A DNA stretch of 64,000 bases, taken from assembly GCA_037903475.1 (NCBI GenBank), contig JBAJFG010000039.1, positions 620,001 through 684,000 of the forward strand. The letters are read 5' to 3'. Positions 34,525 through 45,287 of the stretch are shown piece after piece (position 1 is the first letter of the stretch; each line of letters opens with the position of its first letter). Under the pieces are notes generated by a model. That model was not told the DNA's origin. It searched no databases and saw nothing but the letters and a program-made list of their open reading frames with translations. The stretch comes from Ancylostoma caninum (lineage: Eukaryota > Nematoda > Chromadorea > Rhabditida > Ancylostomatidae). Position numbers and translations under genes: made by a program.

Positions 34525-35147
34525 ATGAGCTGTGCAAGAGCGGCACTGGCCACTGTGCCGTCGCTGAGTAACAAGTGCCTCGATGACGACGTAGGTTAAG
34601 ATTTATTGCCTATCATCCATCTCCTTTTTTTTCAACTCTACCACTTTTTCTGGGCTACACTTTATCAAAAACCACGTCGGAACGACGTTATCGTCGTAAA
34701 ATCACGTTCTGCAAATGTCGGCACTTTTGTTTAGTTCCGCAATCGCGGCCATACCCATTATATTGCGCGAGTTTTTGTCAGGGGTACTTGTTTTCAACGA
34801 TGTGCACATATAAACTACTAAATGCTCAATGAAATTTCTTCTAACATACTCCATGTCCACTTATAATAAAACCTGGGCATTTTCTCGGACTACTGATATC
34901 TTGATAATGTTTTTTTTCTGCCATACAGGTTGTTATGAGAACAACTTCATGGGCCGACGATAAAAAGTCGTTTTCAAGGCCTGAAAGTGGATCGATTTCC
35001 TTGAATCTGAGCTCTAACCCATCACACACCTCCTCTCACACTCTGACCTGCACATTCAACTCATTCTGGTCAGATAACCATGAACACCTACTGTTAAGAG
35101 GAAACTCACCAGGTGTTCCGCCAACCAATGCTGCTAATGCTCAGTGA
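34525..35147 (+). CDS. Small Ser/Asn-rich protein, unidentified
   Basis: Two exons, 34525-34590 (donor GTAGGT) and 34929-35147 (acceptor TTTTTTTCTGCCATACAG). The phase-0 join gives 94 residues. It begins MSCARAALATVPSLSNKCLD. The second exon is hydrophilic and rich in Ser, Thr and Asn (SRPESGSISLNLSSNPS), ending in a Pro/Asn-rich tail. There is no signal peptide, membrane segment or known domain. An acceptor-like CTGCAG sits 6 bases before the ATG, so I take the first Met after it. The frame is, however, open upstream to 34303, and a longer product or further 5' exons are possible. It is divergent from the BTB gene. A mariner element begins 31 bases after the stop. Confidence 0.55.
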
Positions 35148-35178
35148 AATGCTTCTATAGACATTTGCTGATATAATA

Positions 35179-36043
35179 TTAGGTTGTCGGGGAAGTTTCT
35201 CGCCACTCTCTTCCTCTTCTCGCCAATCTGTTCGCAGTTGTTCAGGAACTTTCTATTCAGAAGAAATATAAAGGCTGGGCAATAGCCTTTTCATACAAAA
35301 TTTTCCTCCGCATTCGGCAGCTCCTCCTTTGAGAGCTCATAAAACACGGTAATGAATGCGATGCAGCAAGGAATATACGTCGTAAGATAGGCTCCTCCAC
35401 TGGCTTTTACTGTGCTGTGAACGTTTGGTCTCACGGGTTTGAAGACGGCAACCTCGGCTTGAAACAGACTAGGATTTAGTTGACCGGTCGAGGTGGTTGG
35501 AGAGCGCCTCCTGGAGCGGTTTGAAGAGAGTCCGCAGAGCTATGCACGTGAGCAAGTGAGGGAACTTCAGTGCTGTCGTAATAAAATAGCTATTCATCTA
35601 CATCGTTCCAGAGAGACAAAGGGATACGACTTATGTATTCACTCTGATCTGATCTGCCACAGCCTCAAGTGCTGAGAGGTGTGGGGCTAAACGTTTTGAC
35701 TTTTCAACAGACTTTTGGTCCACTCGACAACTTGGCCAATGGTGGCGAGAAGTAGGTTTCCTAGGTAATTCATATCAGAAAGTGCGGATGGCTTGGTCGC
35801 TAGTATGCTGGGATTCTAGTGGCAAGACGAGAACTCTACCCACAAAAGGTAATGCTCAGTGTTTGGTGGAATTAAAGTGGAATCACTCACTCGCAGCTGC
35901 TGCTAATATACTCCATTGCTACCGTTGGAGTTCCCGTCAATAATGATGCTAGCTATAACGTTCAACTATTGGTTGTTTTGAAAAAGAACAATAAGTTTGA
36001 AAAGACAGCTCAGAAATGGCGGGAAACTTTTTCGACAATCTGA
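35179..36043 (+). mobile_element. Second mariner-type element, internally deleted (865 bp)
   Basis: The termini TTAGGTTGTCGGGGAAGTTT and the inverse of TCAGATTGTCGAAAAAGTTT are flanked by TA (35177-35178, 36044-36045). On the + strand a broken frame reads FEDGNLGLKQT, then PVEVVGERLLERFEESPQSY and a His-rich HLHRS, the linker and second helix-turn-helix of mariner transposases. Stops occur around 35440-35480 and the catalytic domain is missing. The termini differ from the 21-kb element, so it is a different mariner lineage. Confidence 0.85.
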
Positions 36044-36045
36044 TA

Positions 36046-38113
36046 CATATTGTTGGGCATTTATCCTCTAGAATGCTATTGCCTCGTCTATATTTACTTC
36101 AGTAATACCTCTGTGAAAATGAAGCTATACTGCGGCGGGTTATGAGGCGTAGATAGAGCAAGGAGCCGGCGAGCATCCACCTAAGGTTACGCCTGAGGTT
36201 CGTACCAGATCAAAGAGGTGTTTCAGCTCCCGCTCAAGAATGGATCTTCCAGTTGCGTTCTTAGGGCGTGATTATCTCAAAGGTCTGATGCCTGATGCTA
36301 GTCAAATAGTTTGAGTTTTGAAGTTCTGACTTGAAATTACGGTCTTTTGTTAGTTTTCTTGTCTGCATACCTATACGATATTAGATGGCACACCCGTGAA
36401 GGTGTAATAAATAAATAAATAGATAAATAAGTAAATAGATGACTAAATAAATAAATAGGTAATCGTGTTCAATGGGAGAAATTGTTGGAATTTTCTCAAA
36501 AGGGGCCGTAATAAGGGGTATTCCATGGCGCTATTAGCGAGAGAACGTGGCACCACTACCGCTGCACAGTTTTGCGAGATCTTAAGCTGTGCTGTGTTAG
36601 TGAATACAATGCAAAGCTCTTGAAAATACCGGAGTATATGTAATTACTTCAGTCTGCGACTAAAATGCGACAAAGAAACGTCGGTGGCCCAAAATTTGTT
36701 GTGCTGATATTGTGCCTATTGCAATGCTTAAGGGGATAGCCTGATTGCAGGTAGTGAACTACTTCAGGTGACCGTCCGCTCCACCACCACACATCTTTCC
36801 GGAGCTAGGGCTAGAAAAATCGCCGATCCGCACGTTGCGACAATTAATTATCGAAAAAAAAAATGCTGATGAAAAAGATGTGATGTCCTTGTTTATGCTC
36901 CATGTAGTCCAGGGTTGGCACTTTCACCACTATGTGCCCTTTAGTTCCTCCTAGGCAGCCCTGCTCACACAGAAAGTGTAAAAACATTGTAGACATACAG
37001 CGCTATCTTTCATAAACGGTAGAGATGGCCTGAAATCTCTATTCCTATGAATAGAGTCGGCTCTGTTTTCTGCAAAAAAAATTCCCCAGAGAAGAGATTG
37101 CTTGTTAAGTTATTTATGTGTACACTGGCCACAAAAAGTTCAGCAAGATAGTTTTGTAATAGGACATAAATAATTCGCACATTTACACATTTAGATGAGA
37201 TCAAAATATTTACAATGTGTAACTCATCTCCTGGAACCTGCCTAAAATTTCCAAATAACTTCGCGTTCATTGTCCTCCCGCGAAGAAAAAGACAAGTGAG
37301 TTTTGTTTAAAAAAATAGAGCAGAATCTGAAGTGAGAAATCCTCGAAGAGTCAGAATCACAAGTCGAAGAATCTGTAGATATCTAAGGCTGATTCTCGAT
37401 CAGAGGCAAGCAAACTCGTTGCTTAAGCTGAATAAAAAGTGAATTTGTAGCAGCTGTTGACGTGCTGATTTATAATCTCCTCATGCGAAAAGTCTCGGCA
37501 AACTTAGTCTCCACGAAACTTGTGAAAAACATCGGTTATGAGGCCAGTCCATCAAATCAAATGTCAGCAGGTGGGAAAACGGCATGATATCAAGTGGACT
37601 GAAAGATTGGCTTTAAAATTATTGCTTGCTGTTAGTCTAGTTTTGTTCCGGAGGTGAGTTATACAGCTGCTTATAGTAGGGCCAAACCAGCTATTCTGAG
37701 AAGTTGTTATAGAAACCTCTCATGACTAGTAGAGTTATACCGCTTATAAATTTTTTAGAAGCCCCAACTGGGTGAAATTTTGCCTCACTCATCACTGACT
37801 CCTCTTAAAAGGCGTGGCTTTTGCGGGCACGGGATTGGTCAATGTCTTATTATTCCGAGGGGTTCTCTGTATAAATCATCTTAGAAACTCATTCATGCAC
37901 ACATTTTCATAAACGTAAAGAAAGCGTAGCAATGAGAATGAATACCTAGATAAATGGATAAGATACATATTTTTGTATATTAACAATTCATCACGCTACT
38001 TGAGGTGGACCTAGAAAAAAGACAGTGGTATCATCAAGCACAATATACACACATACATACATTCTATGACATCATTATACCAGTATACACATGCGGTCCC
38101 CTTATTTCATTAG
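36046..38113. other. Intergenic stretch with an (AAAT)n array
   Basis: No gene was seen. Interrupted AAAT repeats occupy about 36404-36462. Confidence 0.5.
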
Positions 38114-38115
38114 TA

Positions 38116-38321
38116 CAGTCACAGCCGTAGAATCTGAAAATTTTCGCGGGATTTGCGGGATTTCTTAGTAACTCACTCCAAAACAAATTTTTCCGAAAAA
38201 TTCCTGCACGCTATGGTGGAGCAGACTTTCCTCGATCGATTTAAAAGAAAAGTGGGTAATTAAGAAATCCCGCAAATCCCGCGAATCCCGTGAAATTTTT
38301 CGGATTCTACGGCTGTGACTG
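38116..38321. mobile_element. 206-bp MITE with TA target duplication
   Basis: CAGTCACAGCCGTAGAAT and its inverse define the ends, with TA at 38114-38115 and 38322-38323. The inverted repeats run about 55 bases (TTCGCGGGATTTGCGGGATT and its inverse), leaving a short non-coding loop. Confidence 0.9.
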
Positions 38322-38329
38322 TAGCTCAA

Positions 38330-39935
38330 CAGTCTTTTACATACCCAACGCATGAATAAGGAGAATATTGAGAAATTTTAAAATGTGGGAGCAAGCCCAT
38401 ATTTCAAAGATACATAGGCAGATCCCTTATAGCATGTAAAACATACACGCTAGAGATGTTCTTGGACTTGCATAGAAAATTTTCTCCAAGCCACTTCTTG
38501 TTTTTTTTTTACGGTATTATACCTATACAGATCAATTTTCAGCATCCCACAGAACATTTTATAAAGATTACAGACATCCCTTACCTTTCTTTGTGACTCA
38601 AGTGTATAAAGCCTATATCGCATATTCCGAATCTTCGTAAAAGAATCCTCCACTTCTTATCGTCATCTTCCTAGTAAAATTATTTTAAATCTCTCCCAGC
38701 GTTTTTATACCCTTTTCTCTATGCGGACAAAAAACCTCGGATCCGAATTCAACTGTGGGCCTGTCATATGTCTTATAAGCCTTCAGCAGCACATTTTTAT
38801 CCTTTTGGGCGGAGTCCTTTGAATATCTGATAAGTTCTAGTCAGCGCCTTTCTGCAGATGGTCTATAGTCTGAGAAACTCCTTTTGTCATCGTAACAGCT
38901 ATTCATGTAGTAGGGCTATTCATGCATGTAATAAGAAAAGGAAAGGAGGAAACTAAGATGGCACGATAAAACACAGAAGTAAATAGAGAATAGAAGAAGC
39001 AATATATTAGAAACGCTCATTCGTAAGTGTTTTTAAGATGAAACACCTAAGTGAAAGTAGATAGGTCTTGAACTGGGTTAGCTGCATAGTTATGCGCTCT
39101 TCCTAGAGCCATCAAAATATGTTATTACTTTGGCTTGCGGCACGCGCCTCACACAATTGACGTAAGGATGATGATTGACTGTTTACCTGGCATGTCAGAA
39201 ATGATTTGTGAGGTGTTGCGATCACACGCGTTAAGTCACAAGAAGTAAGAAAAATTTACTATATGGGAGTAAAATTAGTTCACAGAGAATTGCAGACGAC
39301 ACCACATATTTCACGAAACTCCCAGCCACAGTTGAAGTATGGAATGCACAGAAAAGATATCGTAAAAAGAGTAAATCCTCGGCATAAGTTGGACCGAATA
39401 AAAGCTCAATATTTAATGATTAAGGAGATGACTTTGAAATTCGACCACTCGAAAAAGAGGGTCCTACACCCCCTCCCACCCCATGAGTGTCTCTCCTCAA
39501 GAACGTTAGGACTATTTTGCAACGGCTCAAATTGTCGACTTACTTGGAATTGAACATTCGATTTTGAATCGATTCATAACTTTATTTTTTCCCAAGCATA
39601 AAATTACGGTTGTTTTTTCATAACGATTCAATATCGATCGATCGATCGACAGACGAATGGACAGAAATTATTGATCGATAAAGCACCAGAGAAGCGTGTT
39701 TTTAGCGCCGGCGTTCCATCGCATCATCCTTGATTTTTCTGGACCGCTGATGAATGAGCGATGATGAATGGATGACGCAAATCGTTAATATATAATTAGC
39801 TATGCTGTTTTATATATGGCTACTTTGTTGTGCAGTTGCGGACTTTTTTCAGAGAAGCTGTGGGTGTGTGCCATAGATTATTGCTGAGGCGGAACAAAGA
39901 ACTCAGAGGCGATTCTGGATGCTGAAGATATCCGC
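38330..39935. other. Intergenic stretch, no supportable gene
   Basis: Only short open frames. A (GATC)n-like run (CGATCGATCGATCGAC) lies near 39635. Confidence 0.5.
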
Positions 39936-39939
39936 AGAT

Positions 39940-39996
39940 CTGCATGGTACGAGCGTGATGTATCCACAAGGTATACATCACCCTCGTACCATGCAG
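39940..39996. repeat. 57-nt near-perfect hairpin
   Basis: CTGCATGGTACGAG, one mismatch, GTGATGTAT, a 9-base loop, then the inverse. This is 24 paired positions with a single C/C mismatch. It could be the core of a very small MITE or a microRNA-like precursor. Confidence 0.7.
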
Positions 39997-39999
39997 AAG

Positions 40000-42900
40000 C
40001 TTGCACTCCAAAAAATGACATCTGAAAGAGATGTGCTCCTCAGCACAAGAGGGTTCTCTGCCTTACACCCATTCTTTTCCAGAGAACGGATGGAAAAGGC
40101 GTGTGTCCTTGAAAATTCTAGATTTGGAGGAATAAAATAGCTACAAACAAAAACAAACAAATTTATATTGAAAAATAAGTAGGGTGAGAAACAGAATAAA
40201 TAAGAAATAAGAAACAAGAAATTAGAAATAATAGAGATAAGAAACAATAAATATGAATAGTAAGCCGACACAATTCTCAGTCTATTTTGTGGAGTAATGC
40301 TCAACTCGCAAAAGTGTCCGCCCAGAACATTCAATAAGAAGTATGAAAATTTTTATAACGGATGCGTTGTAATTGCTGACAAACATGGATCGCGACACAT
40401 TAAATAAGCATGCTTAATACTTTTTTCGCTCTTCCGATTGCAGGTCGTTTAAACATTAACTTGCTCAGCTATGGAGCATAGGTTATTCATTTATTTAAGT
40501 GCGCCTCGAGGGCACGCCAAAGAATACATCAAAAGCAAAATGAACAAAACACAAATAAGAATAGTCGCCCCTTCACGGGAAGTAGTTAGTAAGGGCAAAG
40601 TAAACACGAAACTGGAACTGAAGGTTAGACAAGCTTGCACACAAGCACTCCAAAGGTGGGCCTCAAAAATAGAAATTTGCAGATATGCAGATAACTGCGT
40701 ACACCATTGCGAAGAAGATTTCCGTGAGATTTTTTTTCATGTAAAAACCATAAAATCGAGCCTTAACTGGGATAGTGAATTCCATAAACACAAGCACAGA
40801 TGTGCCGAAGAACCGCAGCACTTGATAGAGTCGCCAGTCGCTTAAGCTTCTTAGACACGTGATTCCCTTTCTGTACTTGTCTGGATCTGTCATCATAGAC
40901 AGAGCAATACCTGAGGTAGTGAGATGGAATTCGTATGCGGGAACCTGAAGGTTCCATGGACATTACATTATTGAGATGTACCAGTTAAAGCTAAAGCTCC
41001 TTGTGAGTGTTTTTAATTTTGTTACCAACACGCTTGAGAAACTCGATTCATAATGTGTGTGTCAGTAGTTATCTGAAAACAATGGAAATTCTCTGGAGAT
41101 TTTGGGAAGACTGCGGGGAGCTGTGGGTGGAAAATGACCAGGAATGAAATCGAGATCGCTCAGGTGTTTCACTCACACCTCGGCGATTAATCGTAGCCGT
41201 CAGCGACGGATGTGATGAGACGAGCGATAGCGACACGAATGAGAAATGGCACATATTACGTCTATATGATGTTATTGGTGCAGTTATACTTTGTACAACT
41301 ATCATGGGACAGTTTTTACCCCAGGAGATGGCTGGTTTTTAGAGCTATTCATGCTAACTATGTGAGAAAGATGTGTGGTGCGGTCGGCTTAATAAGTAGC
41401 GAGATTCCTACCAGAATTAGGCCCTTCTGTAGTGGAAATACAGGATATTCATGAATAGCAGCAAGCAAGCCAGGATAGTGGGCCCTGATAGAGGCCTGAC
41501 AAGCCGTTTTCCATGATCATGTCATCAGCTACTGCAGGCCAGGGCACCAGTCAATGAGGAGATGAAGTCAGAGTCAAAAAACCACAGGAAATAGCTTCAA
41601 AAAGGACGTTAACACTAGTATTTTCAAGATTGTTCAAATGAATAAAATATTGATTCAAAACAAAAACATCGGAAAGAGGGTGTAGAGGTTAGACGCACGT
41701 TATATTTCATTTGTTTGCTGGAAGAGAAGTGGGAGAGAACGAGAGAACAGCGGCTGCTCACCGCTAATGAATGATCCATCACTTCATGCGCATTCCTTAT
41801 GAAAAACTCTCTGTTTCCGTTTATTGCGACGTTAGAGACACAGGCGTGTGTCAGACCGGACAACTGTCACATTTGCGTTCATTCACGAAGAACTATCACA
41901 TCTCAACTCACATTTGATTGGTTGCTATGATGCATGCTGAGACGTGAGTCATTATGACGTTGAGCAAGTGGCGATGGTGGAAGTGGCAGGTAGCAAACTG
42001 GCGGCAGTTGAGACTAAAATCGATTTATCGATTGATTAGAAGAAGTGATCGTGTATGTTATTGGTTTGTTACTATTATGTATTATGTTTACTTTCCTTTT
42101 CACCCTCACCTCTCAGCCTGTTGATCTCTTACATCGCATAGCATGCGCTTGAGTTATGACCATACTCACTTATTGCCTCTGTCGTCTTGTTGTCGCTCAG
42201 ACCCGCTCGCTTCTTTGTAAGATATATGCACACTATACTCGTTGTTACAGATTGTACGGTACGGTGGTTTATGTGTAACTATTTGTAAACAAATAAGTTT
42301 ACTCGATAACGTTGCCATGAATTACAGCGGCTCAGCGCTGCACATGCTGATTGTCGCTTATTGTCGCCCACGCATGTATCTGGTATGAACGGAGGTTGCG
42401 ACACACGCCAGAGTCATCTCTAGTCATCACCTTCGTCTCCTCATGAGAAAAACGAGCGAAATATGTCCGTCGCCCACTGTCGCCTGTCATCGCCAATCAT
42501 CGCTCGCCCTATTCACCTTACGCACACTTGATTTCATTCACATTTTACCGTGGTAGTTATCGCTCAGCACGTTACTCAGGAGCGTTCATAGTCAATTAAC
42601 GGGATCAAACAAATTAGCCGCCTTCAAGTTCATCATACTCGCCTAATGTCGCTCAGCTCCGTTGAGCATACCGACTGATAGTATGTTTCCCCAACTTTTT
42701 CCTGACTGGAATGGATCCAATCACAACGTGCACTTTAAAAAAGCATGCTGTATTTGATTAAAAAATGCGTTCATAATTGTACCACGTGCCGACTATGCTC
42801 GTCGTCGCTCGCTCATCCTCGCTCAACACCATCAAATCTCACTTTTCTAATTCATAACGTAAGAACAACACCAACATAATCATTTGAACTGTAGTCGTTG

Positions 42901-45280
42901 TTGCGTGGAGCTATTGAATAATGATCCTCGTGAGGAGGTGGCCCGTAGACGTAGCGAGTCTGATAGTGAGGTATCTAAAGTAGAAAATCAATAAAATCAA
43001 TATTCACCAGTCAAGAGCATCAATCAACTAAACGCACCTGTTTCTGTGGTGATTTCGATCGATTCCGGCCATCAACAAGTTTTTTGAAGAAGCTCGTCAT
43101 CTGCAACAAAAAAAAAACTAGCTTTTTGTTGACGCAATTGTGGACAGCTGTTTCACACGGAAATCGTTAAAATCGATCGATACAGATGAAGAGCATACGA
43201 TTTGAGATGTGATCCCAAAGGATCGCGATAGTTCTTTATTTCAATGGCAATGAAACAGGAGTGAAGTGAGATAGGATGAAATAAAGAAGCGCACATGGAA
43301 ATAAACGAGAAGGTTCAGTGTTCTAGAGAGTTCTTCAATGCGAGAACTGTTCTCCGTGACGTCAACAGCACTGTGATTTGAATTTTGTAGCAATTATGAT
43401 ACTGGAAAGGTAGCTCCTCGAAGGCGAGTGCAACAGTGGTAGCGAGTCTTAATGCGGATCGAGTGAATCGAATGTTGGTGCGGAAAAAGAACTTTGAATA
43501 CTCGAACATTCGAAGCTACTGATACCAGACACGCACTCTCAAGGTGGACGCTATTCAGGTGGAATGGTGGATGGAAATAATTATTTAACAATAAAAAAGC
43601 AAATCGAGTCCAACACATGAGGAGTTACCACAACTCCGCATAATATAATAAAACACCGCACTCAGGTATGTCAGGCTAGTGGGCGTGGTTCAACTACAAC
43701 GTCGTCCGTTCGGCTCAGTTGCGCTGAAAATTTGAATCGCCTCCAGAAATCCACGAATACCGCTTTAGCCATTTCTGATCCAGTTTTCCAGAGAAATGCC
43801 CGCTATGTCAAAAAATTTAAGAGGAAAAGCGAAAAAGTAAACTTTGTGAAGAAAGTAATAGCCATGAAAACGTTCTCAAGAGAAACAACGGCGTGTAAAG
43901 CCGCAACATCGTTGGCTTGACCGTTCTTTTTCACCTATCTGTAATGTAATCCGTCATTCAGCAGTCTCGTGTTTCCTGACCAAGAGTGGACAGTTTTTGC
44001 CGCGTGTTTTTTCACGACTGCAATTGGTCTGAGCATCCTGAACAGCTGCTTGCGAAGAAATCGTGCTCCGATGTCAAATTTTTGATGATTCCGACGCTGA
44101 CATTCGTTTGACGTCGATTACAACACCCATCGTACGTCCGGCGAATCTGGACGCAGCCAATCCGATGAGATATCAAGATCAATCTTCCAGAACATTCTTT
44201 TCATAATTTTCCGTGGTTCAGAGGTCAAATCCAATGCATCTTGAGGTCCGGATCAGACATACTTGACAACAACACCGCAAAGAATCGCTAAATATGGAAA
44301 AGTTACTGGTATATATCGCGTGTACTGCGAAAACACCGTCTAGATTCAAATATTTGCGCGCTGGCGCCAGTTCGAAACTGGAATATTTTAATCGAATCAG
44401 GCAAGTGTCTGACAGCATGGGCTTTGTTGATGATAACCCATATATTAAATCCAAATCATAAGTCAGCTGTTTATCGAACAAAGCCAGGAGAAAGACAAAC
44501 AAATTTCGCAGAAGCGCGATTACTGATCTCGGGAAGGGAAGGAGTAAAGAGAAGTAAATAATAGTAATGTAGTTGATAACACATATAGAATCCTTTTAAT
44601 TAGTCCTGTGGAAAATTTTCGAAAACCTTCAAAAGGCAAAATAATGACAAACCGTTGTGACACCAGAAAGACTAGAATGAACACTATTCTATGACCTGAA
44701 AATTGTGCCGTAATCTGTACTTACAGAAAAACACGTAGGCTCCACCCATTGCCCTCAGGGCTTCTCACACTAACTGTCAAGAGTTCTCACATCTCTTGGA
44801 AAACAAAACAGGGTATGAAGTTATACTGAGTTCCTCGGAGATATTCGGCGATTGTAGAGGAATACAGATCCTGGATGCATCATTGAGATTACCAGGGTAA
44901 ACAGAATGACGCCAACTATGGGTTAATTTGTAGGGGGGTTACACGCTCACTCTTGGTAATCTCAAGGATGCATGCCGGCCCAACAGGGAAAAAGAAACTG
45001 CAGCAGATCATGGAGCGGTGTTATGGTCGACTTCTGGAGCCGTATTAGTTCTAGATTTTGTAGATTTATTCACATGGAGTGGAAAAATTTGGCGAATTAT
45101 GAAAAAAAAACTACTAAAGATAAGCATTTTAGAGGGTTAGAAACAGAGATTTCGAGGTCCATGAATATGAGGATGCATAATGAATACAGTTACGCTAATT
45201 AAAACTAAATTCGAATATTCGGAAGATTCGAGCCGTTGAGATTACCATAACGCAGGCTTTTTTGATGGTTCAAGTGTCCA
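40000..45280. other. Long intergenic stretch without a supported gene
   Basis: The longest frame is 40471-40845 (+, 124 codons, basic, no known domain). An opposite frame at 40896-40663 is hydrophobic and begins after a Lys/Arg-rich stretch; neither has convincing splice sites. The interval also holds an A-rich AATAAGAAAT tract at 40140-40260 and a cluster of TCGCTCA/TTGTCGC words at 42340-42830. Confidence 0.45.
44873..44979. mobile_element. ~107-bp MITE of the GATTACC family
   Basis: GGATGCATCATTGAGATTACC on the left is matched by its inverse (GGTAATCTCAAGGATGCATG) on the right, with one mismatch in 17 core bases. It has the same terminal words as the element at 18.12 kb. Confidence 0.75.
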
Positions 45281-45287
45281 TTCGCAG

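Noticed and set aside
40471..40845. 124-codon + frame as a gene
   Set aside because: No domain and no convincing upstream exon; an opposite hydrophobic frame overlaps it. Left as intergenic.
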